Source: Hofstenia miamia (lineage: Eukaryota; Xenacoelomorpha; Acoela). From it: a DNA stretch of 64,000 nt. The DNA lies in contig SCFE01000021.1 of assembly GCA_004352715.1 (NCBI GenBank), forward strand, positions 632,606 through 696,605, written 5' to 3'. A model generated the notes under the pieces. That model saw only the letters and a program-made list of their open reading frames with translations, ran no database searches and had not been told where the DNA came from. The position numbers were made by a program, and so were the translations under genes. Position 1 is the stretch's first letter. Every line of letters begins with the position of its first letter. Below, piece after piece: positions 47,231 through 59,148 of this stretch.

Positions 47231-47745
47231 CTGCTCTGATAAATTGTCATGTACAAAACTGACAGCCTTAGGGGTAATGATAAAATAGGCATGTAATATC
47301 TTGTTTCTTACCTTGGATGTCTTTATTCTGTGTTCTTTGTTCCTCTGGGATCTAACACTAGTGAATGCATGTGATGAAGGACTGGGGCTAGAAGGGGTTT
47401 CAAGTCACTATGGGACAGTTGTATGTTAGCACTAATATTAGCAAAAGGCCCTCTGTACTTACTAGACTCCTCAGATTCCCAAGGGGCTATTTGGCGCCCC
47501 AATTAGTGATGGGAATCACACTCACAAGGGGCTATTTGGCAGCGCAAGTAGTTGCACATTCTGCTACTTGAATCCTCTTGCGTCCTTCCTTGTTTCTGGG
47601 ATACACTCTCCTCTGCTTGATGTGGGGTGTCATCTTGCCTCCTTTCATCTCACAGATTGTGTCTTCACCTCACTCATCTCCTAGCATTCAGCTGGTTCTT
47701 AGTTTGTTTTATCTGATGTAGCTTGGTTGCTAAACATAAAGGTTA
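47231..47745 (-). other. Spacer between ORF3 and integrase tail in element B
   Basis: No clear frame. Contains two copies of aaggggctatttggc about 61 bp apart (near 47483 and 47526), resembling a segment of the G3 LTR (29903). Confidence 0.35.
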
Positions 47746-49000
47746 ATTAAGTTCCCAATCTTGGGTATTTAAATCTTCTAAATACTCTTGGTCTCTAACT
47801 CTACATCTAGGCAAAATATGAGTAGCAGTAATGTTGCTACTATTACCAAGGTTACTATCATACTCAATGTCAGTGAGATTGTCTTCCTCACATTCAGTGA
47901 GGTTATCATAAGTCTCAAGTTCATTTACTCTGTTGCTGACAAGTGAAAGTTCACTGTTAGGGTTGATGACAACATTGCTAATATCTTAAACAGTTCTCTT
48001 GAGTTGTTGAAAATGGGCGACTCTCCCATTATTTATTAAATATTTATGATGATCTAACACTTTGTTTATAGTGAACAGGCCTTCCCAGTTAGTAGCAAGC
48101 TTCTTTACTTGATTAGCATCAGTGATTTGGCGAGGAAAATAGGCAAAGACCTTGATGCCAAGCCTTATGAGGCTTGCCATATAACTTACAATTGAAATTC
48201 GCCATTGGCAGATGACAGATTGATTGGTATTTCTACAAATAGTTAGGTGCCCTTCTTGGAACTCAAGTACCATGCAATTCACAAAATTCTCCAACATAGG
48301 TTCATTGTAATCAGGAAACATAATAGAGAGAGTCATACTTGCCTCACAATCAAACATAGCCTTAAAAGGACTGACATTTGTATTAGAATGCACTGCAGTG
48401 TTGTAGAAATATTCTACAGCTTTGATAATGCATTTCCAATTTCAGCCCACTGCTCAGGCAAGAGTGACCCAAATTAATTTAATAACTGTATGGTTAAGCC
48501 ATTCCATGACTCTGTTCCACTGTGGGTGATACATGGTAGTGAACGTGTGGAGTATTTCAAGTTCTTTTGTTAAAGTCTTCATAAAGTGGTTATCAAACTG
48601 GGGACCATGATCAGATATCAGGCGTTACATGGGCCCAAACTTAAGGACCCATTCCTTGACCACTTTTTCTTACTTAGTGAAATGATCAATAAGTACAAGG
48701 AAATACTGGTACCTTTCTTCATTGTGGGAGAGCTTCTCAATGTCCATGTGCACAACTTCATTCATGTGTTCTGCAGCTCTGCTGTGAAGCTCAGCTTGCT
48801 GCTCTGGAAAATGTCCAGTCCCTTGTAGTAAATAAGTAGTACATTTATCAATCACATCCTGTACTGTGGGTCTAATGCTGACTGTGACATACCTTGCATT
48901 AAATGTGCACCCTATTTGTATAATGTATAGGTGGCCTTTTTCATGAATTTTTTGCACCAAATCTCTTCAGAAATACTCAGGGACAGGTAATTAACTATTT
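47746..49000 (-). pseudogene. Element B integrase and tail
   Basis: 48670-48960 holds the finger region (IHEKGHLYIIQ...) and the start of the core with VVHMDIEKLS (first Asp). The middle with SDHGPQFDNHF (second Asp, near 48600) and MYHPQWN (near 48540) lies in other frames. 47986-48393 holds VSPFKAMFDCEA and the C-terminal LATNWEGLFTINKVL segment, which resembles the GPY/F module. 47750-47985 matches the acidic tail of element A. Confidence 0.75.
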
Positions 49001-49701
49001 TGACTTTAGGCATAGAGCAAGCTTGCCACTGTCTGTTTCCAGTTGTATTGCCAAAAGTATCTGTTGGCCACAGGACTGAGGATGAAATTGGTGTTCTTTA
49101 ATTTTGCAATGATTTTGCTGAGTACTTTATCATGGCATTGGTGGTGCAGAATCTCCACTTCAGTGATTTCTTACTTTACAAGGATTAGAACAATCATGTT
49201 GTCATGGCCATCTGCATTGATCTCAGGAAGGTGCTCTTAGTTAGTGAGGAAAAGGAATCCAAATGGTGTCTTCTCTCCTTGTGGTTTCTGGAGATCATGC
49301 TCATAGCTGGGGAGAGTGGTCCAATAGTCCACATTGTTATGAAGTCTCCCTGGACAGTGCTTAATAGAAAATGTAAAATCATTCAAGTATTCAATCTAAT
49401 GGGCAACAATGCTTGACTTGTCCCTGGAAAATTTTTTCAACCAAGCTAGTGCAGAGTTATCTGTTCACCAGTAAAGTGTTGGCACAAGCACCAACATTTC
49501 AGATTTTGTAGCACTGTAATTCTGCTCAGTGTTTTGGAGCTTGTGGCTGAAATACTGAATCAGGCATTCTCTTCCATCAATGACTTAGCTGAGCACGCCA
49601 CTAATTTTGACAGAACTAGCATCACAGTCAATAATAGACTCTTTTGAGTAATCAGGCATGTTCAAACTAAGAATCTTTCTTAGTTCTCCCTTGACGGCAT
49701 T
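49001..49701 (-). pseudogene. Element B RNase H, C-terminal part
   Basis: Minus strand from 49701: a helix matching the KEELAKLPSLN region of A, then CDASS (about 49612), QYFSHKL (about 49555), DNSALAWLKKFS (about 49455) and IEYLNDFTF (about 49385), with stops between. It is joined functionally to sequence upstream of the solo LTR at 50736. Confidence 0.65.
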
Positions 49702-50731
49702 TGTAGCATCCACTACCAAGTGCTAACATAGATTAAATTATTCTTTTAAATTATTGTTCTTCATTATAAGCAGGTAGGGATGTATGTATGTTAACTATTT
49801 ACTCTGATGTTGTATATGTTTTTGTTAATCTTCAGTTAACTAAAGTAACTGGATACTGTTTAGGTACTCTGCCATTGTAGCTCTGCTCCGTGATTTAGGT
49901 ATTGCCTCTGGCCAACTCTGATCTCTGAATCACCTCACATTGTAATGTGTATTTATGTCACTTCACAACCTTGCAATGTCACTAGCTGCTTAATAATTAT
50001 TACTTTAGCCATTACCAAAAACTATTGGCTTTAGATAAGTTAATTAAAATAAGTTACATAATAACTTGCAGCTTCCTACTTTACATTTAAATAACAATAA
50101 TACATGCTCAGTCTATTTATCAGTCTATTATGGGTCACCTAAGTCTATAAGATAAAATATGTATAACCTATGGTAGGCTATCCAGCTCTTTCACTGATAT
50201 CAATTATTAGATACATGTAAACAAAAGAATCAGTAGCCAGCTAAATGGGGAAAAACTCCTATTTGTATACCTAACATAAATGCAGGTTCATGGTTTGGAT
50301 CAAGGACCCTCTAGTTGCTCCCTATATGTGCCTAAACAACTACTACTACATTTACCATTTAGCTTGACATTCTGTATAAATAAGCAAACCAATATAAAAT
50401 CTAAAGATAAGATTTTCAAAGAATTTACTTCAACCATTTCCAAAATGATTTCTTGCATATTTATAGTTAACTTCCAAAAAGTACCTGTTGTTCAAAATTC
50501 AAATTTATATCATCTGCCAAAAATGGCTAAAAATAATGGAAGCAAATTCGCCCTCTTCAAATTTGATGACAAGTACTAATTGCTATATTAATACTTGGTT
50601 GCATTTACAAAGATAATCTGATAATTAAACTTAAATTGTTTTTAATCAATAATTATAATTTGATCTTAGTTTTGACTAATCATCTGATCTTCTTTCTTCT
50701 TTAGCAGCCTTATGCTTTGGATTATGCTACA
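49702..50731 (-). mobile_element. Solo LTR inserted in element B RNase H
   Basis: 1030 bp on the minus strand, TGTAGCATAATCC (50731) to GGTAGTGGATGCTACA (49702). It is flanked by CATT on both sides (49698-49701 and 50732-50735), a 4-bp target duplication. Homologous to the LTR at 12402-13351. Removing it restores continuity of the host RNase H frame (EQEEFN then AVKGELRK), which fixes it as a later insertion. Confidence 0.8.
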
Positions 50732-50735
50732 CATT

Positions 50736-51900
50736 GAACTCCTCTTGCTCTGCCCAAGTCCACCTAAATTTGATATTGTGTTGTAATAAGTTGGAAACAT
50801 GCTTGGTTTTGTTAGCTAATTCAAAGATAAAAGAGCCATAATAATTTAAGAATCCCATCAGACATTGCACATCTCTATGAGAATGAGGAGTTTCAATTTT
50901 ATCCAGGTGATCTTTAGCATCATTCTTGATGGAAATACGACCAGGTTCTCTGATTCTCTCAAGAAAGGTAATGAATGAATGTAACAGAGAACACTTGTTT
51001 CCATTAACTCAGAGACCAGATTCATATAAAAGATTAAGTGTGCATCCACGCCTTTCCAGATGCTTGGAGAAGTTGTTACCAGCAACAAGGATGTCATCCA
51101 TGTAGGCCATTATGCCAGGCTCAAGTACATTAGCGCCATTTCTGAGCAAGTGGATGACATAGCACTGAAAGGTTGCAGGGGCTTTGCAGAGCCTGAAATC
51201 CATATATTTCCACTCAAAGAGACAAGACAGAGTCATGAATGCAGTCTTCAAGATATCAGCAGGGTTCATTGGCACCTACCAATATGCTTTGTTCAAGTTG
51301 AGGCAGCTGAACAACTTATACTGACTAGCATCATAGAGGAGATCCTGGACGTGCAGAAGCAGATACACATCCTTTACTGTAACATCATTAAGCTTCCTAA
51401 AGTCCACACAGAGGCAGTACTTGTCACCATGTTTAATAAAGATGGTGGGTGCTGCATAAGGGCTATTGCTAGCCTGAATAATGCCACTTTCTATAAGATT
51501 GCTCAGAATCTTTTCATACTCTTCTCAGAGGTTTTCTGGTACCCTCCTAATGGGCAGGTGAATTGGATGATAATTCTTGGTTACAATGGAGTGTTGTTTA
51601 CCAATGGCCTGGCCAATGCTAATTGAGCAGTAATTGAAGACCTCATGATGTTGCCAAAGCAGATGAGAAAGTGACTCTACCTCTTGAGAGCTAAGATGTG
51701 GATGGGTCCACTTGTTAACAAGAGGGATCTGGACAGGATTGCTGGGTTTCTCCAGATCATGAATGGCAGTTAATATCAGTAGACAGGCAGCAGCCTTGAA
51801 TTCCAGATGAACTGGAGTTGCAATAATTCTCAGTTGAGAAGGGTCTATCTTGACCAACAAATTGGAACTATTTAAGATAGTAATCTATGTTTTTCCTTTA
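50736..51900 (-). pseudogene. Element B reverse transcriptase
   Basis: Three frames: 51525-51860 (Asn/Leu-rich linker to LPIRRVPENL), 51280-51520 (the segment with the first catalytic Asp, decayed), and 51009-51275 with FRLCKAPATFQCYV and YMDD (about 51103-51092). 50740-51008 is the connection region ending FN at the solo LTR. The gene is broken by at least three frameshifts. Confidence 0.8.
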
Positions 51901-52009
51901 GAGATATGGCAGAGATTGTGGAGAAGTTGACTCTAGGGAAATGCTTCCCCTTAAATCCAGAAACCATAACATCACCAGTGTACGCAGAATCAGTAGTGAC
52001 AGGAGCACA

Positions 52010-52509
52010 TCACCAATGATGAGGCTCAATGATTACACTTTTGGAAAAACTTAACAAGATATCCTGCTTAGGAATGGTAGTGAGCTCCTGCCAACATCCA
52101 CTTTCAAAGATGGAAATCATGTTCTTTCCATAATCAATAACACATGCATTTTGCTCAAGAAAATCATTTCCCAGAATTATGTCATATGGGAGCAGCTGGT
52201 TGCAGGTATCTATAACAATCAAATCAACAACACACAGTTCCTGCTGAATGTGTAATTCCAGGTTTGGTACATGACCTTTCAAAGATAATGTGTTCCCAGA
52301 GGCATCCAACAGACATGCAGTAGATGGAAGTAAATCATTTGGTGACAAACATAACTTGGAGCAACAAGATTTGCTAATGATTGAGGCTGAGGCTCAGTGT
52401 TGATGGTGACATTAATCAGAGATCCATTAATATCTACAGGGATAATGTTAGTATGCAACAGCAAAGTGATTACCAGAACATTGTGCACACATTTTCTTGG
52501 AGGTGGCAC
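52010..52509 (-). pseudogene. Element B aspartic protease
   Basis: 52279-52509 carries IPVDINGSLINVTINTEP, where the last residues replace the usual catalytic DTGA. 52010-52348, in a shifted frame, carries LPYDIILGNDFLEQNACVIDY. Same layout as element A. Confidence 0.7.
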
Positions 52510-52555
52510 TCCAACTAGGTTAACTGATCAACAGAGCTAACAGGTAAATCAGGAG

Positions 52556-53555
52556 NNNNNNNNNNNNNNNNNNNNNNNNNNNNNNNNNNNNNNNNNNNNN
52601 NNNNNNNNNNNNNNNNNNNNNNNNNNNNNNNNNNNNNNNNNNNNNNNNNNNNNNNNNNNNNNNNNNNNNNNNNNNNNNNNNNNNNNNNNNNNNNNNNNNN
52701 NNNNNNNNNNNNNNNNNNNNNNNNNNNNNNNNNNNNNNNNNNNNNNNNNNNNNNNNNNNNNNNNNNNNNNNNNNNNNNNNNNNNNNNNNNNNNNNNNNNN
52801 NNNNNNNNNNNNNNNNNNNNNNNNNNNNNNNNNNNNNNNNNNNNNNNNNNNNNNNNNNNNNNNNNNNNNNNNNNNNNNNNNNNNNNNNNNNNNNNNNNNN
52901 NNNNNNNNNNNNNNNNNNNNNNNNNNNNNNNNNNNNNNNNNNNNNNNNNNNNNNNNNNNNNNNNNNNNNNNNNNNNNNNNNNNNNNNNNNNNNNNNNNNN
53001 NNNNNNNNNNNNNNNNNNNNNNNNNNNNNNNNNNNNNNNNNNNNNNNNNNNNNNNNNNNNNNNNNNNNNNNNNNNNNNNNNNNNNNNNNNNNNNNNNNNN
53101 NNNNNNNNNNNNNNNNNNNNNNNNNNNNNNNNNNNNNNNNNNNNNNNNNNNNNNNNNNNNNNNNNNNNNNNNNNNNNNNNNNNNNNNNNNNNNNNNNNNN
53201 NNNNNNNNNNNNNNNNNNNNNNNNNNNNNNNNNNNNNNNNNNNNNNNNNNNNNNNNNNNNNNNNNNNNNNNNNNNNNNNNNNNNNNNNNNNNNNNNNNNN
53301 NNNNNNNNNNNNNNNNNNNNNNNNNNNNNNNNNNNNNNNNNNNNNNNNNNNNNNNNNNNNNNNNNNNNNNNNNNNNNNNNNNNNNNNNNNNNNNNNNNNN
53401 NNNNNNNNNNNNNNNNNNNNNNNNNNNNNNNNNNNNNNNNNNNNNNNNNNNNNNNNNNNNNNNNNNNNNNNNNNNNNNNNNNNNNNNNNNNNNNNNNNNN
53501 NNNNNNNNNNNNNNNNNNNNNNNNNNNNNNNNNNNNNNNNNNNNNNNNNNNNNNN
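52556..53555. other. Assembly gap of 1000 Ns
   Basis: Exactly 1000 Ns, so probably an arbitrary size. Confidence 1.
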
Positions 53556-55736
53556 TATATGGTTTTAGTAGCTCCTCTAATTCTGTTCATGTGAATGCTT
53601 TGGTAAACATCAATTTCATTGTTGCAACTGTTTGTTGTTCTCTGATACTCTGGAAATTTCTTTCCTTTATCTCTCTAGCTTCTTTTGTAATTTTGATTTC
53701 CACCAGGAACCACTCATTGTCAGTATCAATCCATTCTATTGTTTTGGCTGGACTGATCTCTCCCCATTTCTCAATATTTATCCTGTCAATGGTTTGTTGT
53801 GTTTTGGGCAATAATAGTAACCTGGATGATGTAAGTAGTTGTTCCTCCCCTAGCATTTCTGCTTGGGATTTTGTAACCATTTCACACACTTCTACTGGTT
53901 CCGTTATGCCCCCTCATTTCATCATCTCCGTGCTTCAAATGATCTTAGTAAATGTGCACCATGAACTATCTCTTTCATAGCGTTCCATTTCACGATCAAG
54001 GGTTCTCTGCACATTCTTCTGTGTTAGCATTCTCCTGATTTCAGCTGTGCTTGCAAGTTTCCTTTTGATAATTTTCTTTGTCATTAGCCATGGTTGGTTT
54101 TGGAGTTGCTTTATCCGTGTTTCAGATGTTGTTCCCCACATATACTTTCTCATGGGCTCGTCGAATATCATGATTTTGCTAGGGCATATCTCCGTCCTAT
54201 TTGCGATGCTTATTGCTGACATTTTCCCCAGTAAATTCTCGTTCATTATTGTTCTGCTCAGCATCTTTTCTATTATTTGCACTGGCTTCTCTGATTGATT
54301 TGGTGACTCTAGTTTCCCAGTGTGACCTTTTAGTAGCCAATTCTTTGTTTGCGTGTTTATTGGGGCTATCGCTATTTCATATTTCTTTGCCTTCACTAGT
54401 TTGTGGCGGGTGTGTTGCAAGATTGGGAGTTTTATCTCAATGTCTTCTGTTGTGAATATTGCTAGTATCCACACCGTCATTCTATAACATATTTCCAGTG
54501 CATTCTTTTCTTTGAATAATAATTGTTTGAAGTCTTTTTTCTTATTCAATTCATAGGCTCTATTTATCTCCGTCAACACCATTTCTACCAATTTATGAAA
54601 CTTCCATGAAGGTGCATCGATTTTTATTTCTGGCCAACCTTCCTCTACTTTCTGTTGCAACTTCATATTCTTCCAAATCATTTGGATTTGTTGTAAGTGC
54701 TCTTGTCATTGCGTCAGACTACACTTTATGAATAGTGTATTGGCTTTTTCTATTCCATCTATGTCTGTTGTTAGTTCTATTGTTTTCATCTGCCTGTAGA
54801 GGTCAATCATGATGCATGGATCTACCATAATTCTGTAAATCTGTGCCCAGTAATCTATCTGTAGATCAAATCATATTAGCTCTGGGATCGTTGTGGTTTT
54901 TGGTGTTCTCTCCCATGGGAAGATATTCTCGCCTAACCAGCATGCATCTTCTAAGTGCTCAGGAATGTCTTCTTGCATTGTTATTGTTATAATTACTATT
55001 CTGATATTTTGCATTCTTGCCATTCTCGTCATGTCATCTATTTTCTTTTCTAAAGTTTTTGTATATTCTTTTTGTTTTAATATATGTATAATCGTGAGAT
55101 TTTCTTCATCCATGTTTATCTCTGGTATTGTGGTGATTTTATCTTTGTAGGCCATTATCGCTTGTGTTGTATCCAATGTAAATGCATCATCAAATATGAC
55201 GTGAACCGTACTGCACATATATGGCTTTCTAATGTTTTGTTCATCTCTTGCAGATAACTTATGATGCTACTTTTTGTATGTGTGTTTTTGTTTCTGGGGA
55301 AAGCTTTGAAAATGTTTTATAATGCATCTTTGATGTTCCCATAAAGTAAGGGTGTAAGGTTTCTCCATCAATCTTCAACATTAGTTTTTCTCTTTCTTTT
55401 GATCTTATGGTTCATTCTGAAGTTGTCTCTGAGGAGGCGTGTAGCTGAGTCATCCTTAATGGTTGTTTACAGGGTTCACAGTCTAAGGGCTGTAAATCTT
55501 TGCTAATATTTTCTACTGATTCACCCTTGAATTGGCTCACAGTTACTCCTATTGGCACTTGACCAGCTGTAGTTCTGGATGAGATGACGTCAGCCTTGAA
55601 TTGCTTTTGTATCTCCACAGTTCTTCCACCACTTACACCTTCCCCTGGAACTCCTCATGTCTCACCACCCTCTAATCAGCGTTGTGGACTCTGGGAGGGA
55701 ATGTTGTGTTGTGCACCAGTTCTCTGCATGCCCTTG
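53556..55736 (-). mobile_element. Element C: inverted copy of the ORF3 region of element A
   Basis: The minus strand matches 41217-43357 of element A, nearly identical in 53587-54681. Bounded on both sides by 1000-N gaps, so the rest of the element is unseen. Confidence 0.8.
53559..55355 (-). pseudogene. Element C ORF3
   Basis: Same gene as ORF3 of element A. 54871-55218 keeps about 100 bp that A has lost: a helix-strand stretch ending in TMQEDIPEHLED. 53935-54681 and 53587-53889 match A with few changes, including the TGA codons that A has at 42978, 42999 and 43326. At the codon where A has TGA (41681), C has CAA (complement of 55274-55276). One TGA near 54706 is private to C. Confidence 0.7.
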
Positions 55737-56736
55737 NNNNNNNNNNNNNNNNNNNNNNNNNNNNNNNNNNNNNNNNNNNNNNNNNNNNNNNNNNNNNNNN
55801 NNNNNNNNNNNNNNNNNNNNNNNNNNNNNNNNNNNNNNNNNNNNNNNNNNNNNNNNNNNNNNNNNNNNNNNNNNNNNNNNNNNNNNNNNNNNNNNNNNNN
55901 NNNNNNNNNNNNNNNNNNNNNNNNNNNNNNNNNNNNNNNNNNNNNNNNNNNNNNNNNNNNNNNNNNNNNNNNNNNNNNNNNNNNNNNNNNNNNNNNNNNN
56001 NNNNNNNNNNNNNNNNNNNNNNNNNNNNNNNNNNNNNNNNNNNNNNNNNNNNNNNNNNNNNNNNNNNNNNNNNNNNNNNNNNNNNNNNNNNNNNNNNNNN
56101 NNNNNNNNNNNNNNNNNNNNNNNNNNNNNNNNNNNNNNNNNNNNNNNNNNNNNNNNNNNNNNNNNNNNNNNNNNNNNNNNNNNNNNNNNNNNNNNNNNNN
56201 NNNNNNNNNNNNNNNNNNNNNNNNNNNNNNNNNNNNNNNNNNNNNNNNNNNNNNNNNNNNNNNNNNNNNNNNNNNNNNNNNNNNNNNNNNNNNNNNNNNN
56301 NNNNNNNNNNNNNNNNNNNNNNNNNNNNNNNNNNNNNNNNNNNNNNNNNNNNNNNNNNNNNNNNNNNNNNNNNNNNNNNNNNNNNNNNNNNNNNNNNNNN
56401 NNNNNNNNNNNNNNNNNNNNNNNNNNNNNNNNNNNNNNNNNNNNNNNNNNNNNNNNNNNNNNNNNNNNNNNNNNNNNNNNNNNNNNNNNNNNNNNNNNNN
56501 NNNNNNNNNNNNNNNNNNNNNNNNNNNNNNNNNNNNNNNNNNNNNNNNNNNNNNNNNNNNNNNNNNNNNNNNNNNNNNNNNNNNNNNNNNNNNNNNNNNN
56601 NNNNNNNNNNNNNNNNNNNNNNNNNNNNNNNNNNNNNNNNNNNNNNNNNNNNNNNNNNNNNNNNNNNNNNNNNNNNNNNNNNNNNNNNNNNNNNNNNNNN
56701 NNNNNNNNNNNNNNNNNNNNNNNNNNNNNNNNNNNN
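55737..56736. other. Assembly gap of 1000 Ns
   Basis: Exactly 1000 Ns. Confidence 1.
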
Positions 56737-56778
56737 CGATAATACATGTTGCAAATAAGCCAGGTGGAGGATGTTACA
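56737..56778 (-). mobile_element. LTR end, family F (start, minus orientation)
   Basis: Complement reads TGTAACATCCTCCACCTGGC..., the same start as 58897 and 63856. It is inserted about 20 bp into the G3 LTR that follows. Confidence 0.65.
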
Positions 56779-57690
56779 CTATTTTTCAAAATTTTATTAT
56801 TTGGCATTCTGAAAATAGTGTTAGGTCTTGTTGACGTCCTTATTTGATGATTAGATGCTAACAATTTGTATCAATTTCTTTAATTCAATTAGTACACATT
56901 TTTTATTGTAGTTATTTGATAGAAATATTATTTGTCCCCTGAGTTCAAAGTATGTGTGATTGCTCATTTTAACTTTGCAAGGGAAATTGTGTTTGAAACT
57001 GTAAACAGTATCTAGGTAATAATTTACAATTTTTGTAATAAATATCTGAGACAACTGTAGCAAAGCACACAATAAATTTGTCTTCCTTCAACTGCATTTG
57101 ATCTTTTTTTGCTTTTATTATATAGTAACCCCCTTTATAATTTATCATCAAAGATTTGGTTATGATAACTACTGCTTAAGATCTGGCAACAATTTGGGAG
57201 GAAACTGCACTGTGTCTGGGGCACCAAATAGCTCCTTAACAGTGACAGCCTGAATAGTGGTCATTTTAGGTTACAATTATGTGTAGGGAATAACAACTTT
57301 TAATTGATCAATTTGTACATGCACATAAAATTAACACTGCAAATATACTATGCTGTTGGTTTATTATTTATTTACATGAGCTGAGATAACAGAACTCTGA
57401 GATGAATTGTTTATTGAGCTAGAAATTACAACTTGAGACACACAATTAGTACCTTGGCAAGTAAGGATGGCTTTGTAGATCTGGCTTTGGCATGATGCTG
57501 TGTGAATTGGTCACTGCTGGAGTTCTTCATGGAATTTCTGTATTTATTAGGCAAATCAGTGAACCACCAATGTATGTTTTCTGTTGGAATGTGGGTCCCT
57601 CTCTGCTATGGTAAACTTTGCAACCTTTGATCTTAACTCTTGAGTTTCCCAGTACTGCTAGAGTAGCCAGAGCTCCCCCATGATTCTACA

Positions 57691-57708
57691 TGGTGACCCT
57701 GACGTGAT
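57691..57708 (+). promoter_or_regulatory. Primer-binding site complementary to tRNA-Trp
   Basis: TGGTGACCCTGACGTGAT directly follows the LTR end. It matches the complement of the animal tRNA-Trp 3' end (TGGTGACCCCGACGTGAT) with one change, again at a C/T position in a CpG-like context. Confidence 0.65.
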
Positions 57709-58163
57709 TCTGGACAAATTAGGGTGTCAGTTTAAATCTCTACTCTATTCTGTTAAAGATACTCAAGTGGTCATCTGATTTTTGCCTGGTGATTGTAACA
57801 TAGTGCCAAGCTGTTACTGTTTCTATATCATATTTGGTTTTGTTCTTTCCCTTTGGTATGAGCCAGCTGGGATAGTTGTTTTCCCTAGCCATGAATTGAC
57901 TTCACTACCACTTGATGCATAACTTTGCCTCTTATTTTATTTTTACACTGCAGTTCTATACTCTCAACCTGTCACTGAGCTTTGACATTATTTTTACTCA
58001 TTTTGGTTGTTACTTTGTTGTTGTCTTGTTCTTCTAGAATTTGGATTTATTACCATACCCTACAATGTGCTATCTACTGTTATTAGTTTTTGTTTCTCTG
58101 AACCCAGTTGGAATTTCTCTTGATTTGTTTGAATTGTTTTTCTGAATTTTCTTGTTTTTCTTA

Positions 58164-58896
58164 ATGGATTTTAGTAGTTTGTCTAGTAATGAGACTCCCA
58201 CTCAGGGTTTCCCCAGTGTGAGTGCTAGCAGCCCAAATGTTGCTCCTCACACCCCTGGAATTAATTCAATTGTTTCCCCTTTGTCATTCAATCCTTATTA
58301 CATTATCCTGCAGATACTGCCATCTCCTTAGCCTCTAAACACCCAGATCAATCAACTCTGAGCTGCCCTTGCAGAACAAACCAGTTGATGTCTTGATTGT
58401 GAGCAATGCCTAAATTTGCTTCAAGCCAAGATGCAAGAACAGGCTTGTGATGCTCAATTAAGAGAGAGATGTTTCATTGACACAATCAATGCTTTGGAGT
58501 TCAACTTCAAAATTTGGCAACATTGCTGCCTACTCTCCCAGTCTACACTTTCCGAGTATGCCACTCACAGTGCTTTACAAGACATTTTGGACACTTTTCC
58601 AAACTCATTTCTGAACAAATCTCTGAAATGATCTCTGCTCACCTTCTGAGCAGCCCTATTGTTTCCACCTCTACACCATTGACGCCTCAATTTGTTACCC
58701 CCATCACTTCATTCACAACTGGAGAACCCACCTTTACACAGTCAGCTTTGACTCAAGTTTCCACATTAACCACAGTTGTGGCTCCAGTTCTGTATGTGCT
58801 GAGTAGGACTGTTTTGCCTCCTGCACCCATAAATACTTGTGTTACCCCCACTGTCATAGCTCCAATTACTCCACCACAGTCATGTGATCTGTCTAC
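58164..58896 (+). pseudogene. gag: G3 element Gag, N-terminal part, broken
   Basis: ATG at 58164 opens a Ser/Pro/Thr-rich segment to TAG near 58332. A shifted frame then encodes INQL-TGA-AALAEQTS-TGA-CLDCEQ and a helix rich in Gln and Glu (to about 58520). Another frame, 58514-58915, is Thr/Ser/Pro-rich. The order (Pro/Ser-rich start, helix, Pro/Thr-rich linker) fits the front of a gypsy-type Gag upstream of the capsid. The two internal stops are TGA. Truncated by the LTR at 58897. Confidence 0.5.
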
Positions 58897-59148
58897 TGTA
58901 ACATCCTCCACCTAGCTTATTACGCCGTGTCTGATTACTGATAATGAGTGCTCAGTAAATCGTGGGTGAGGGGTTACCAAGTTGTTGAATCATCAGACGA
59001 GTACATATTATTAACTAGTTATGGTAAACAAATATTAGTCATTCTTGAGCTGAGATGGCGCAGTGGATTCAGTCAATTGTTCATGAAGGAGAGGAACTGT
59101 GATGTGGAGATCAGCTTCAGGCAGTAGCCCACAGAAAAGAAGAAGAGG
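58897..59148 (+). mobile_element. LTR, family F, start portion
   Basis: TGTAACATCCTCCACC... Includes a GAGCTGAGATGGCGCAGTGG segment (about 59048) that fits a pol III A box, and a GATGTGGAGATC.GCTTCAGG segment shared with element A's LTR. Runs into an N gap. Confidence 0.6.

Larger units (their letters stand above)
45978..52555 (-). mobile_element. Element B: older Ty3/gypsy element, main part
   Basis: Minus-strand gypsy element of the same clade as A but far more diverged: protease (52010-52509), RT (51009-51900), RNase H interrupted by a solo LTR, integrase (47990-49000), tail (47750-47990) and ORF3 (45978-47230). Its 5' part lies in the gap at 52556. Its 3' part continues at 32814-31238, because element A inserted within ORF3. 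Nearly every gene is split by frameshifts and stops. Confidence 0.8.
56779..58896 (+). mobile_element. G3 Ty3/gypsy-like element, 5' part
   Basis: 5' LTR (56779-57690, missing its first bases), a primer site and the start of gag, cut at 58897 by an F-family LTR. The LTR is a near-identical inverse of 29412-30350. Confidence 0.7.

Noticed and set aside
47483-47560. ctatttggcgcccc repeats as primer-binding sites
   Set aside because: They are not next to an LTR end and more likely reflect short shared segments with the G3 LTR.
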